Source of the DNA: Planctomycetes bacterium syqfu
GTDB lineage: Bacteria; Planctomycetota; Phycisphaerae; Phycisphaerales; Phycisphaeraceae
DNA: 64,000 bases
Assembly (NCBI GenBank): GCA_020974905.1
Contig: CP087563.1
Coordinates: 5,270,001-5,334,000 of the forward strand
Reading direction: 5' to 3'
Shown here: piece by piece, positions 9,187-19,050 of the stretch
Numbering within the stretch: the first letter of the stretch is position 1
How the letters are laid out: each line of letters begins with the position of its first letter
Notes under the pieces: model-generated
Seen by the model: the letters and a program-made list of their open reading frames with translations, nothing else
Databases searched by the model: none
Told to the model about the DNA's origin: nothing
Translations under genes and position numbers: made by a program

Positions 9187-9606
9187 ATGATGTATCTGTC
9201 GATTGATCGAGGTGGCAAGCGAACCGGTTTGGCGGTGGGCGATGATGTGCTCAGATTGGCCAGTCCGGTGGATGTGATTCACACAGCCAATGAAGATGAG
9301 TTGATTCGTCAGATCGTCAAGGCGATTGATGAGCAGATGCCGGATGAATTGGTGTTGGGTTTGCCGTTGAATATGGATGACAGTGAAGGCCCTGCCGCCA
9401 AGGCCGCGCGTGTGTTTGCAGACAAGCTTACGCAGACGACTGGCAAGGTGGTTCATCTCGTTGACGAACGCTTAAGCAGCTATCACGCGGATCAACTGAT
9501 GAGTCAGACGGGTTTGACGCACGGCCAGAAAAAGGCACGCCGCGATGCGCTGGCCGCTGCCAATATTCTCCAGGCGTTTCTGGATGGCATCTCTGAAATG
9601 GACTAA
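9187..9606 (+). CDS. ruvX: RuvX/YqgF-type Holliday junction resolvase homologue
   Basis: 139 residues from the ATG at 9187 (a second ATG follows at once). The RNase H-like fold begins with LSIDRGGKRTGLAVGD, which carries the first catalytic Asp; VLGLPLNMD, VDERLSS and DALAAANILQAFLD match the other conserved YqgF segments. Family members act in pre-16S rRNA 5'-end maturation and possibly Holliday junction cleavage. A TACAAT box at 9174-9179 lies only 8 bases before the ATG and there is no Shine-Dalgarno, so this transcript too may be leaderless. The ORF is open upstream to 9142 but that part lies in a repeat. Confidence 0.85.
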   Translation: MMYLSIDRGGKRTGLAVGDDVLRLASPVDVIHTANEDELIRQIVKAIDEQMPDELVLGLPLNMDDSEGPAAKAARVFADKLTQTTGKVVHLVDERLSSYHADQLMSQTGLTHGQKKARRDALAAANILQAFLDGISEMD

Positions 9607-9650
9607 CGTCCGGATAATAGGTTGATGTTGATATCGCGAGATGATGTCCG

Positions 9651-9691
9651 TTGATATTTTGTTTGCGACCTTATTTCAAACAAAATATCAA
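9651..9691. terminator. AT-rich perfect stem-loop after ruvX
   Basis: TTGATATTTTGTTTG (9651-9665), an 11-base loop and CAAACAAAATATCAA (9677-9691) form a 15-bp perfect stem between the convergent ruvX and the gene at 9755. There is no T-run and few G-C pairs, so a role as terminator is uncertain. Confidence 0.4.
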
Positions 9692-9754
9692 AAGAAATAT
9701 GATCTTTTGGTAGTGTTGCAAAAATACGCTTTGGTTATAGAGGCGTGAGGCATT

Positions 9755-9994
9755 TTAGCGCAGGTCTTCAACATAAACAGTCTCTGAATCCACATCGCCA
9801 TGATCGTAAAGCGGGATTTGATTGACTTTCTTTTCCGCAGCATCACGGTAGGGGATCAATACGCCACGGTCCACGGATAAAGCCCATGTCAGCAGGGCAA
9901 TGACGATCAGCAACAGGGCAGCAATCACTTCACGACACGTAAAAAACCGGATAAAAGCGTTGGGACGCGGGCGTTTTTTGAGAATGATGGCCAT
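9755..9994 (-). CDS. Small single-pass membrane protein
   Basis: 79 residues from ATG 9994, with GGAG 11 bases upstream. A basic N-terminus (KKRPRPN) leads into one hydrophobic helix (EVIAALLLIVIALLTWAL), followed by an extracytoplasmic tail of about 35 residues. No family is recognised. Confidence 0.6.
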   Translation of the reverse strand: MAIILKKRPRPNAFIRFFTCREVIAALLLIVIALLTWALSVDRGVLIPYRDAAEKKVNQIPLYDHGDVDSETVYVEDLR

Positions 9995-10391
9995 GAGAAT
10001 TTAAACTCCAACCACCCCGTACAAGCTTACGATCTGTCCCTTTGATTCAATATCAAAACGTATGAATCTCAACCAATATTGCAGAGACTGCCCATTAAAA
10101 ACCCGATATACCTTGCAGGATGTCCCTGTGGGCCGGGTTAATCGCAACTAGATTACCTGATTGTTACAGACCGTCCCGAAGTGCCATCATAATTGGCAAG
10201 GGAGTTATGAATTTATCGTAACTTCCATGTCTGTGATGTCTTTGCCAGATATTTCAGGTATACTGAGATACACACTTTGTCCCCGGTAAATACCTCATGC
10301 CTGTGGAGGGGATTGCACTACACATCCCACAACATTGAGGTCTGAATAGAGAAACGTAACGACACAACTATTGTCAAGGCTAGGAGTCCAA
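9995..10391. other. Intergenic region before the second DUF11 gene
   Basis: No gene is seen. A TATACT box at 10259-10264 may be the -10 element of the downstream gene but has no clear -35 partner. Confidence 0.4.
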
Positions 10392-11980
10392 ATGATGAAA
10401 CGCTCGCGATTGACCACTGCGGTCAAAACCATGTCACTATTCGTGGCAGTCCTTATGTTAACGTTGCCCGGTTGCAGCTCAACGCATGACGGGCATGGCC
10501 ACGGCCTGATCCCCTGCGTCTCCTGTGAACCGACTGCCAAGCCGGCACCGAAACCGGCTCCCAAGGCTGCTCCCATGGTGCAGGCACCCGATGTGGTCTG
10601 CGGTCGTCTGGTTTGGCCAACCGGTAACATGGCAACCAGTTCCATCCTTGTTGAAAAATGTGCACCGTCTTCCGTCCAGGTTGGCGTGCCGTTCGACTTC
10701 AAGATCAAGGTCAAGAACCTGACCGGCGTCGCACTGAAGAATGTCGTCGTCAAGGACGATGTCCCCAGTTCCTTTAAAGTCAGCTCCGTGTCCGTCAAGC
10801 CTGACACCGCTGGCAACAACATGGTCTGGACCTTCGACACGCTTCCTGCTGGCGGCGAAAAAGTCATCGTCATCAACGGTACCCCCACTTCCGCTGGCAA
10901 GCTTGAAAACTGCCTGGCGGTCACGCATCAGCTTGACACCTGCGTCGCACTTAACGTCGTCGCACCGGCACTGAAGCTCACCAAGGAAGCCCCGGCATCC
11001 GTCCTCAAGTGTGATCCCATCCCCTTCAAAATCACCGTCGAAAACACCGGTGTGGGTGATGCTCGCAACGTTGTCATCAAAGATACCCTTCCCGAAGGCC
11101 TCGTCACCGAAGCCGGTCAGAAGGATGTTTCCATCAACGTCGGTACCCTCCCGGCTGGCAAGAGCATGAGCTACACCATCAATGCCAAAGCCACCAAGAC
11201 CGGCAACTTCACCAACTCCGCTTCGGCTTCGGCACTCGGTGGTCTCTCGGCGAACGCCACCTCCACCACTGCCGTCCTGTCACCGGAACTTAAGATCACC
11301 AAGACCGGCCCGGCTATGCGGTTCCTCGGTCGTCCTGTCGATTACCAGATCACCGTCACCAACACCGGCAACGGCGTTGCACGTAACGTTGTGATTCAGG
11401 ACATCATCCCCGCAGGTGCCAACTCCATCTCCACTTCCGATGGCGGTCAGCTTGCTGATGGCAAGATATCCTGGATGGTTGGTAACCTTGAGCCCAAGGC
11501 TTCCAAGACCGTCAACGTCAAGGTCGTCGGTACCCAGCTGGGCACCATCGTCAACACCGCTTCGGCTACCGCTTACTGTGCTGAAGCTGTCACCGCGACT
11601 GCCAAGACCGAAATCAAGGGTATTCCTGCTATCCTGCTCGAATGTATCGACCTTGTTGACCCGGTTGAAGTCGGTGGCGAAACCACCTACGTCATCACCG
11701 TCACCAACCAGGGTTCACTTACCGGTACCAACATTGGTCTGACCGTGGTCCTCGAAGACGAAGCTCAGTACATCTCAGCTTCCGACCGACCGAAGCCCGC
11801 GTCTCCGGCAAAACCATCAAGCTCGCACCGCTGCCCACGCTGGCTCCCAAGGAACGTCAGTCCTGGCAGATCAAGGTCAAGGCTGTTGGCTCTGGTGACG
11901 TCCGCTTCAGCGTGGACATGATCTCTGACCAGATCGATCGCCCGGTGAAGGAAACCGAGTCCACCAACTTCTATCAATAA
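10392..11980 (+). CDS. DUF11-repeat lipoprotein with an apparent frameshift near the end
   Basis: AGGAG at 10382 is 5 bases before the ATG at 10392. The N-terminus is a lipoprotein signal with lipobox LPGC. Four or more DUF11 repeats follow (NLTGVALKNV, ENTGVGDARNV, TNTGNGVARNV, TNQGSLTGTN). The first frame ends at 11921 after about 45 residues that do not look like the family. Adding one base near 11781-11790 (GCTTCC-GACCG to GCTTCC-GGACCG) restores a frame that runs to the TAA at 11978-11980 and gives the expected ending with SGKTIKLAPLP, RQSWQIKVKA and ETESTNFYQ. Codon use supports this. The gene is thus either a recent frameshift mutant or carries a sequencing error. It is a paralogue of the gene at 1-856. 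Confidence 0.85.
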
Positions 11981-12050
11981 ACCCTCGGAAGTTGTCCACC
12001 GCGACAACGACCGACACCTGATAGACAGGTAAAGACAATTAAATAACCCA

Positions 12051-12085
12051 AGCGGCCTGAACCCGGCGTTCAGGCCGCTTTTTTT
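12051..12085 (+). terminator. Intrinsic terminator of the DUF11 gene
   Basis: AGCGGCCTGAA, loop, TTCAGGCCGCT (12051-12079) followed by seven T. It lies 70 bases beyond the frameshift-corrected stop, which supports that stop as the true gene end. Confidence 0.9.
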
Positions 12086-12153
12086 ATGTCTGTATTTCGT
12101 GATGTTGTTCATAACCCGCTGCGCAGTTTCAGCGACACGTGGTGTCACAGATC

Positions 12154-12308
12154 GAGCAGTACAAATCATTAATTTTCATACTTTCGTTGATTTTGTCATT
12201 CCCGCGAAGGCGGGAATCCAGTGGCATTCAGAGCGCACTTGCAACTTCCACTGGACTCCCGCCTTCGCGGGAGTGACGGAAGGCGGAGAGTAATGATTTG
12301 AAATGCTC
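12154..12308. repeat. GAGC-ended palindromic element with ATTCCC core, copy A
   Basis: Outer ends GAGCAGTACAAATCATTA and TAATGATTTGAAATGCTC are inverted repeats (16 of 18 match). The core 12195-12277 has GTCATTCCCGCGAAGGCGGGAAT at the left and an inverted variant at the right. The same composite is at 17737-17886 and, diverged, at 29552-29702. It carries no gene. Confidence 0.8.
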
Positions 12309-12454
12309 TATTTTGGTGTAAGAGAAATGACATCAAGTTAGCAATGGCTGCATCACTTCCGGGGGCGTGATGCTGTTGCATCGCAGATGCAAGCCAATCG
12401 AATTTCAATACACGACCCTTTGCCACTTCATCAACACCACCGCATAATGTCAGC

Positions 12455-14491
12455 ATGCAAATGATTTCCGTGGGTATTGGTATTGAGTTCTTTCTTCTTG
12501 GCGCCTGCTTGATTCTCTGGGGACTTCGGCGGAATAAGCAACAAGTGACGCTATGCGCACAGTGCAAAGGTCGTTTCGATGATCAGCATGATGTCACCAC
12601 GACATGTCCACACTGTCAGCATGATCTGCGTCTGCCGGATGCACGTCTTATGCAGCAGAAAAAGGTTCTGTCAGTCCAGATGATTTTTGGCATGATTGGC
12701 CTGGCAGTCTGCTTGGTCTGGTTTTTCGTTCAACCTGTTATCCGCATGGAACTCTCAAAGATCATCGGTCTGGAACTTGCAGCCTTTGGCATGTTGGGTG
12801 TGTTGTGGGCGTTGTGGGGTAAACATGCCAGGCAGCACTATTTTTGCAGTCGATGCGAGTACGACTTGACGGGTGTGGCTTACAAGATTTCTGCCTGTCC
12901 GGAGTGTGGTTGCAATCTGAGTCATGAGAAGGCTGTCTGTCATACCTCAAAAAAAATTCGATTCAGAGATATGTTTATAGCATTTGCGATGTTGGGATTA
13001 GGCATCGTGTTTCTACGTGTTGATCTCGTCAACAAATTCAATGAACTGGAGTGGATCGAATATAAGCTTGATGCATGGGTTGTCGCGGATGCGATCAAGG
13101 AGATGGATGCAGACTTGGATTTGGATGATCATGACAACTTTGACGAGTTGGTTAGCCGCATCAATGACGACAAACTATCCGATGTGCAAAAGCAGCGAAT
13201 CGCGCAGCGTCTGATTGATCAAAATGAGAACCTCTATGATCACTTTCTGATTCAGATATGGGACATTTGTTACAAGCAAAAATGTTTGACTGAGGAGCAA
13301 GTGCTTGCGATTGTCGAAATTATGGAACGAACGCCACCCTTTAGTGGGGCAATTTCAAATTGGCGTGTTGGAGTTCGATTCCCGATTGTGATTGCATCGT
13401 CCAATGCTGTTTTTCATCACGAATGGTTTAAGTTAAAAGATATCCATATTGAGGTGTTCTTGGATGGGCAACTGATTGAGTCGTACACATCAGATATGCA
13501 GTGTGAAAGTTGGCCATTGATTTCTTCTTCCACCAAACTCGACGCAAGTTTGTGGTCTGAAAAATCAGGGCAGGAACTCGATATGACCATTGCCTGCAGC
13601 GGGACGATTGCTCGGGCAAAAATTCCAAGCATGGTCAACACAACCATCACCACCAAGCAAACTCAAAAGGTGCATCTGGCAGCAAAAGATGAGCAAACCA
13701 GCCTGTTTGTTGAAGATCCGCAAATCGAATCTGCGATGGACAAGAGTTGGGTTGATTCGTTGGTTCGAGCGGATGCCGATGGGACGGATGTATGGTTGGC
13801 ATTCAATGATATGTCGATGCCGATTGCCATGTCGTTATGGGCTTCTTATGCAGAGCATGAGGTCCGTCTTGGTCATGTCCGTTGCTTCTATCAATACAAA
13901 TATGACACACCCCATTGGTATTGTGTTTCAGGACCTGCTTTGCCTGGCCAGCCTGCAAGTGTCAAGCTCGAATTGCGTGCTGATCCAGCTGCTGCTCTTT
14001 GGCAATCACGTAACACAACATTCTGGCAAGGTGATTTGATAAGGGATGATGTGCCAGTGAATCCCAAAATTGATGAGCCATACCGTCTTTCTGATGACGA
14101 TATGCAGTCACACCGTGAACAGATATTGACTGATGTTTACCGGGATCAAAATGGTGATGTGCACTTAACATCAAAGAAAGGTGCATTCAGGTTGTTTAAA
14201 CAACATCAAATACGGCTGAAGCACCAAGGTCAATGGATTGATGTGTTTAATCATCCTCAGTGGCAGGCTTCGCTGTTTTACAATTGGAAAGGTTCGGATC
14301 GGGTTCTGTTTAAAGGTTTGCCTGCGGATATTGAAAAGTTGGAGTTCAGCGTGAATGCCAATAGCTATTCATATCGCACTGCTCCCTGGGGCTACATGCT
14401 CCAGTTTGATCCGATACCCATTGGAACGCCAGACAAACCGAACACGCAGGAATATATTGGTCAGGTGAAGTATCTGGATGTTGGTTATTAA
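12455..14491 (+). CDS. Large zinc-ribbon membrane protein, unknown function
   Basis: 678 residues. An N-terminal helix (about 8-24) is followed by a first Cys cluster (CAQC...CPHC, about 34-55), two helices, a second zinc ribbon (CSRCEYDLTG...CPECG) and a fourth helix near residue 175. The rest, about 480 residues, is hydrophilic with several beta-rich segments and no recognised domain; from the helix order it could lie outside the cytoplasm. The CxxCxYDLTG...CPECG ribbon is common in membrane proteins of Phycisphaerae and recurs here at 43253 and 43700. The role is unknown. Confidence 0.75.
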   Translation: MQMISVGIGIEFFLLGACLILWGLRRNKQQVTLCAQCKGRFDDQHDVTTTCPHCQHDLRLPDARLMQQKKVLSVQMIFGMIGLAVCLVWFFVQPVIRMELSKIIGLELAAFGMLGVLWALWGKHARQHYFCSRCEYDLTGVAYKISACPECGCNLSHEKAVCHTSKKIRFRDMFIAFAMLGLGIVFLRVDLVNKFNELEWIEYKLDAWVVADAIKEMDADLDLDDHDNFDELVSRINDDKLSDVQKQRIAQRLIDQNENLYDHFLIQIWDICYKQKCLTEEQVLAIVEIMERTPPFSGAISNWRVGVRFPIVIASSNAVFHHEWFKLKDIHIEVFLDGQLIESYTSDMQCESWPLISSSTKLDASLWSEKSGQELDMTIACSGTIARAKIPSMVNTTITTKQTQKVHLAAKDEQTSLFVEDPQIESAMDKSWVDSLVRADADGTDVWLAFNDMSMPIAMSLWASYAEHEVRLGHVRCFYQYKYDTPHWYCVSGPALPGQPASVKLELRADPAAALWQSRNTTFWQGDLIRDDVPVNPKIDEPYRLSDDDMQSHREQILTDVYRDQNGDVHLTSKKGAFRLFKQHQIRLKHQGQWIDVFNHPQWQASLFYNWKGSDRVLFKGLPADIEKLEFSVNANSYSYRTAPWGYMLQFDPIPIGTPDKPNTQEYIGQVKYLDVGY

Positions 14492-14506
14492 GTGAAGGTT
14501 CCCGCC

Positions 14507-14827
14507 ATGTCCCAGCAGCGTTATGAACTACTCGTCGGTTTACACGTCACGGATCAGGAAAGTTACACGCGGTATCGGCAGGAGATGAAGCCGGTGCTTG
14601 ATGCGCATGGCGGATGCTTTAGCTATGACTTTACCATTGACCAGGTGCTCGTCAGCCGTGCGGATCATCCGATTAATCGTTTGTTCGTGATCTCATTTCC
14701 CAGTGAGGCTGCACGCAAGGCCTTCTTTAATGATCCGGCCTATTGCAAGGTGCGTGAGAGTTGGTTTGTACCTGCGGTGAAGGGGGCCACCATCATTTCG
14801 ACTTGGCTGACGGAAGCGGCGCAGTGA
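14507..14827 (+). CDS. DUF1330-like small protein
   Basis: 106 residues from ATG 14507; a GTG at 14492 directly after the previous stop is an alternative. The ferredoxin-like (dimeric alpha-beta barrel) pattern of DUF1330/EthD-type proteins is visible: YxxYRQEMKPVLDAHGG, then a strand, then FPSEAARKAFFNDPAYCKVRE. Family members are small cytoplasmic proteins of unknown function. It starts 16 bases after the zinc-ribbon gene and is probably co-transcribed with it. Confidence 0.7.
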   Translation: MSQQRYELLVGLHVTDQESYTRYRQEMKPVLDAHGGCFSYDFTIDQVLVSRADHPINRLFVISFPSEAARKAFFNDPAYCKVRESWFVPAVKGATIISTWLTEAAQ

Positions 14828-15167
14828 CTTGCTGGGAGGCGTTAGCGAGACACTTCTGTCGGACGGGCATTCACGAAAATGGTGGTTTGGGTTTGTCTGA
14901 TCCGTACATTCGTACCCGTGCGACATAAAAAAATCGTCTTGATTATCCGTTAAAAACACTAGGCGACCTTCTGCTGAAACCTATTTGATTGGATGTTCGG
15001 TTGGGGTCTTTTTTGCGGTCTTGCGAATGTATTGTTTGTAAGTGATTTCAATACAGTGTTTTGTGTTGATTTGACTGTTGATTGCGAGGGACTGAATGGC
15101 CTGCTTGCCCAGATTCTACGCACAAAAATTTTATCTTCGCCTTTTTTCGAGGCATGCTAAAAGGGTG

Positions 15168-15196
15168 TTGCAACACAATTAGTCATCCATTACAAT
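15168..15196 (+). promoter_or_regulatory. Sigma-70 promoter of glnN
   Basis: TTGCAA (15168-15173) and TACAAT (15191-15196) are exactly 17 bases apart. The start of transcription near 15203 leaves a leader of about 210 bases before the ATG. The leader begins with a foldable segment (GTTGTC ... GACAAC). I could not match it to the known glutamine riboswitch. Confidence 0.65.
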
Positions 15197-15411
15197 TCTG
15201 CCCGTTGTCGTAGGCTTTGCTTGCACGACCTGACAACGCAGACGTCATCTGTCGGGAATATTTTTACGGTTGCCCGGCAGGCCAGCATGATCCGGTATCT
15301 CGCCGCTGACCCTAGGTTGGGCGATCATGTGTGCAAGCCGTCAATGTGGCGGGCAGGACAATGGAAAGCACGATTGGTGGAACCTCTTTACTATTTGGAG
15401 TTGGAATCACA

Positions 15412-17580
15412 ATGAGCAGAATTATGGCACGTCAAGAAGCAATCGCCGCATCAGGCTATCTCCCCGAGAGTGGATTTGATTACACGATCAGCCCGACCGC
15501 ATCGGTCTGGGGTGAGAACGTATTCAGCTTTGCGGAAATGGCACAACGCCTTCCCAAGGCCGTTTTCAAGACCCTCAAGAAGACCGTCGAAGCTGGCGAA
15601 CCGTTGGACCCCATCGTCGCAGATGCCGTGGCAGAAGCCATGAAGACCTGGGCCATTGATCGTGGTGTCACCCACTACGCTCACGTGTTCTATCCCCTCA
15701 CCGGCCTGACTGCTGAGAAGCATGACAGCTTCTATGATCCGGACTCAAACGGTGGCACGATCGCCCAGTTCGAAGGCAAAACCCTCATCCAGGGTGAACC
15801 TGACGGCTCGTCTTTCCCCAACGGTGGTATCCGTGCAACTTTCGAAGCACGCGGTTACACCATCTGGGACGTGACCAGCCCGGCTTACATCATGGAAAAC
15901 CCCAACGGTGCAACGCTGTGTATCCCCACTGCGTTCGTCTCCTGGACCGGTGAAGCGCTGGACAAGAAAACCCCCGTGCTCCGTTCCATGCAGGCTCTGA
16001 ACGAACAAGCCCAGCGCGTGCTTAAGTTCTTCGGCACCGATGGCTCCTTCGTCAGCTCCACCGCCGGTGCTGAACAGGAATATTTCCTCATCGACAAGAA
16101 TCTTTACTTCGCCCGTCAGGACCTCATGTCCTGCGGTCGTACCCTTTTCGGTGCTGCCCCGGCCAAGCATCAGCAGTTTGACGATCACTACTTCGGTGCC
16201 ATCCCCGAACGCGTGCTCGCATGCATGTTCGAAGCTGAACGCGAAATGGCCAAGCAGGGCATTCCGATCAAGACCCGTCATAACGAAGTGGCTCCCGGCC
16301 AGTACGAAGTCGCACCCGTCTTCGAATTCGGCAACGTTGCCACCGACCATCAGCAACTCATCATGGTCACCCTCAAGAAGGTCGCTGAGAAGTACGGCCT
16401 GATTTGCCTGATGCACGAAAAGCCCTTCGCTGGCGTCAACGGTTCAGGTAAGCACCTGAACTTCTCACTGGGTTCAGCCAAGGCTGGCAACATGTTCGAT
16501 CCGGGCGACACCCCGCAGGGCAACGCTCAGTTTCTCGTGGTCTGCTCGGCCATGATCAAGGCTGTGTTCAAGCATTCCAAGCTGCTCCGCGCCGTGGTTG
16601 CTTCAGCTTCCAACGATCACCGTCTGGGTGCCAATGAAGCCCCGCCGGCCATCCTCAGTATCTTCCTGGGTACCGAACTCAACAGCATCTTCGAAGCCAT
16701 TGCTGGCGGCAAAGCCATCAAGACCAAGAAGGGCGTCATGCACGTCGGCGTTGATGTGCTGCCTCCCATCCCCAAACACTCTGGTGACCGTAACCGTACC
16801 AGCCCGTTTGCCTTCACCGGCAACCGTTTCGAGTTCCGTGCTGTGGGCTCCAACCAGTCCATCGCCGGCCCGCTGGTTGCACTGAACACCATCCTTGCTG
16901 AACAGCTTGACGAAGCTGCCACCATACTTGAAAAGGCCGATACATCGACCCCCAAGAAACTTGGCGCTGCGGTTGAAAAATACGTCAAGGGTGTCTGGGA
17001 TGAATGCAAAGCTGTCATCTTCAACGGCGACGGTTATTCCGATGCATGGCACAAGGAAGCCGAAAAGCGCGGTCTGCCCAACCTCAAGACCTCTGCTGAC
17101 GCGTTGCCCGAAATCAAAAGCAAGGAAGTTGCTGCTCTGTTCAAGAAGTACAAAGTGCTTTCCAAGCGTGAGCTTGATTCGCGTTATGAAGTCTACGCAG
17201 AGCAGTACGTTGGTGCTGTCATCGTCGAAGCCAAGACCTGCATCGAGATGGCTCGTACGCAGATCTTCCCCGCAGCTGTCCGTTACCAGACGGAACTGGC
17301 TGCTGCCCTGGCGAATCTCAAGGCCGTTGGCGTCGAACCCGACCACAACACCCTGGACATCATCACTGAATTGATCGCCAAGCTTCAGGACTCCGTTGCT
17401 GACCTGGTCGGTCTGCTTGATTCGCACGGCAAGTCCATGGAAGCTGAATGCGAACACATGCGTGACGCAGTGCTTCCCAAGATGCTCGAAATTCGCGAAG
17501 CCGTCGACACCCTCGAAGGCTACGTCCCCACCGACATCTGGCCGCTGCCCACCTATCAGGACATGCTCTTTATCAAGTAA
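15412..17580 (+). CDS. glnN: Glutamine synthetase type III
   Basis: 722 residues from ATG 15412, with GGAG 11 bases upstream. The long form, the motif [24 protein letters not shown], the [10 protein letters not shown] metal/ATP segment and NRFEFRAVG are those of GSIII, which is about 700-730 residues and forms dodecamers. It joins ammonium and glutamate with ATP and is the main route of ammonium assimilation in the cytoplasm. The C-terminal 120 residues are helical, as usual for GSIII. It is transcribed alone from a strong promoter and ends at a clear terminator. With the nitrate-type importer at 33 kb it makes nitrogen assimilation a theme of this region. Confidence 0.95.
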   Translation: MSRIMARQEAIAASGYLPESGFDYTISPTASVWGENVFSFAEMAQRLPKAVFKTLKKTVEAGEPLDPIVADAVAEAMKTWAIDRGVTHYAHVFYPLTGLTAEKHDSFYDPDSNGGTIAQFEGKTLIQGEPDGSSFPNGGIRATFEARGYTIWDVTSPAYIMENPNGATLCIPTAFVSWTGEALDKKTPVLRSMQALNEQAQRVLKFFGTDGSFVSSTAGAEQEYFLIDKNLYFARQDLMSCGRTLFGAAPAKHQQFDDHYFGAIPERVLACMFEAEREMAKQGIPIKTRHNEVAPGQYEVAPVFEFGNVATDHQQLIMVTLKKVAEKYGLICLMHEKPFAGVNGSGKHLNFSLGSAKAGNMFDPGDTPQGNAQFLVVCSAMIKAVFKHSKLLRAVVASASNDHRLGANEAPPAILSIFLGTELNSIFEAIAGGKAIKTKKGVMHVGVDVLPPIPKHSGDRNRTSPFAFTGNRFEFRAVGSNQSIAGPLVALNTILAEQLDEAATILEKADTSTPKKLGAAVEKYVKGVWDECKAVIFNGDGYSDAWHKEAEKRGLPNLKTSADALPEIKSKEVAALFKKYKVLSKRELDSRYEVYAEQYVGAVIVEAKTCIEMARTQIFPAAVRYQTELAAALANLKAVGVEPDHNTLDIITELIAKLQDSVADLVGLLDSHGKSMEAECEHMRDAVLPKMLEIREAVDTLEGYVPTDIWPLPTYQDMLFIK

Positions 17581-17626
17581 GTTCGCTTACTTGTCAGGCC
17601 ATCATCCCGCTGATGGTTTTCAAAAC

Positions 17627-17662
17627 AAAACCCCACGTGTGTCAAAGCACGTGGGGTTTTTT
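17627..17662 (+). terminator. Intrinsic terminator of glnN
   Basis: CCCCACGTG, loop TGTCAAAG, CACGTGGGG (17631-17656), preceded by AAAA and followed by six T. Confidence 0.92.
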
Positions 17663-17736
17663 CTGCATTTTTCACTCAAATGTAGCGTCCTGACGCGTTC
17701 ATGTCTGCGTGCGTCTTCAATGAAAGACCAATTCAA

Positions 17737-17886
17737 TAGAGCAGTTCAAATCATTAATCTCCATGCCTTTGTCATTCCCGCGTAGGCGGGAATCCAGTGA
17801 CATTCTGTGCGCACTTGCAAGTTACACTGGACTCCCGCCTTCGCGGGAGTGACGGAAAGTGGTGATAAATGATTTGAAATGCTCTA
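17737..17886. repeat. GAGC-ended palindromic element with ATTCCC core, copy B
   Basis: TAGAGCAGTTCAAATCATT at the left and AATGATTTGAAATGCTCTA at the right are inverted repeats, with TA at both outer edges. The core 17771-17853 is the 83-85 bp GTCATTCCCGC...GAGTGAC unit. This is the best preserved copy. Confidence 0.85.
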
Positions 17887-17950
17887 GCCGCGAGCTGACA
17901 GCTCGCGCGTCACCCGTCGACGCGACACTTGAGTGAAAAATGCAATAAAA

Positions 17951-18053
17951 ACACAAGCCGCCAGATGAACGCAGTGAATCTGACGGGTGAAAACATCTGG
18001 CATGTTCGCACCCGTCAGATTCATCCCTGCGGTCTTCATCTGGCGTCTTGTGT
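17951..18053. repeat. CCGCCAGATGA inverted repeat, copy 2
   Basis: ACACAAGCCGCCAGATGAA and TTCATCTGGCGTCTTGTGT form the ends. The inner arms GAATCTGACGGGTG (17976-17989) and CACCCGTCAGATTC (18009-18022) are perfect complements. Confidence 0.8.
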
Positions 18054-18128
18054 TGTATTTTGATGTTCTGTGCGATTGCTATTGAACAATCGCTGCGACA
18101 CTGCGCGCCGCTGACGCGCGATCGAATC

Positions 18129-19031
18129 TTAAAACTGTAACATCTGGCGGAAGACATCCAGACGGTGATCGATTTCTTCACGCTTGAGTGTCGACATGCG
18201 ATTGAGGCTAAAGTCCTCGATGTTGTAGCTGGCGACCATCGTGCCATAGGCGATGGCTTTCTTGATACCTGCGAAGCTGTGATCGTCGGTGGCGGTGATG
18301 TAACCCATCATGCCACCTGCAAAGCTGTCGCCAGCACCGGTGGGGTCGACCACCTTCTTGGCTGGATAGGCAGGCAATGCGGCGCGGCCGTCGATGTGTT
18401 GAAGCAAAGCGCCATGTTCACCTTTTTTGATCACCACAAAACGCGGGCCAAGGTCGATGATTTCTTCAGCGGCTTCGACGATGTTGCTCTTGCCGGTGAG
18501 AAGCTGCGCTTCGGAGTCATTGAGCACCAGGCCGTCAACTTCCTTGAGCAAAGCCAGCAGTTCGTCTTTCTGCGTTTCGATCCAAAGGTCCATGGTGTCC
18601 GCCACAGCCAGTTCATTGGTCGGGAACTGTTTAAGCAGATTCATCTGGTTGACCGGGTCGGTGTTGGCAAGGAAGACATACTTGCTGTCCTTGTAACTTT
18701 CAGGCACCGGCGGGGCGGCTTCAGCAAGCACGTTGAGTTGGACTTCCAGTGTGTCACGCTGGTTCATGTTTTCGTGATACTTGCCCACCCAGCGGAAGGT
18801 CTTGGAACCCGCACGTTTTTCAAGGCCTTCAAGATCGACATTGAATTGTTTGAAGGTCTCCATGAAGGAATCGGGGCAGTCTTCGCCGACGACAGCGACC
18901 AGACGCACGGGGCAGAAAAAGCTTGCTGCTGCTGCAAAGTAGATCGCGGACCCACCCAGAACTTCATCCGCGTTACCTGTCGGTGCCTGCACCGTGTCGA
19001 TACCAATACTGCCTGTGACAATCAGGGACAT
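18129..19031 (-). CDS. PfkB-family carbohydrate/nucleoside kinase
   Basis: 300 residues from ATG 19031, with GGAG 6 bases upstream. The ribokinase fold shows an N-terminal GSIGIDT strand, GGSAIYFAAAASFF, NDSEAQLLTG and the C-terminal anion-hole and catalytic motif DPTGAGDSFAGGMMGY with its catalytic Asp. The enzyme phosphorylates a sugar or nucleoside with ATP in the cytoplasm; the substrate cannot be read from the sequence. It is flanked by repeat elements on both sides, so it is probably transcribed on its own or after the EVE gene. Confidence 0.88.
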   Translation of the reverse strand: MSLIVTGSIGIDTVQAPTGNADEVLGGSAIYFAAAASFFCPVRLVAVVGEDCPDSFMETFKQFNVDLEGLEKRAGSKTFRWVGKYHENMNQRDTLEVQLNVLAEAAPPVPESYKDSKYVFLANTDPVNQMNLLKQFPTNELAVADTMDLWIETQKDELLALLKEVDGLVLNDSEAQLLTGKSNIVEAAEEIIDLGPRFVVIKKGEHGALLQHIDGRAALPAYPAKKVVDPTGAGDSFAGGMMGYITATDDHSFAGIKKAIAYGTMVASYNIEDFSLNRMSTLKREEIDHRLDVFRQMLQF

Positions 19032-19050
19032 GTTTTTCTCCAGTTTTTTT

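Noticed and set aside
12154-12308. CRISPR array
   Set aside because: The repeats are inverted, dispersed and not regularly spaced; no cas gene is present.
15197-15411. Glutamine riboswitch in the glnN leader
   Set aside because: The leader is long and can fold, but I could not find the conserved core of the known glutamine-binding RNAs.
16603-17457. Long open frame (284 residues) on the minus strand inside glnN
   Set aside because: It is antisense to a highly conserved enzyme gene and has no ribosome site or family features; it follows from codon bias of glnN.
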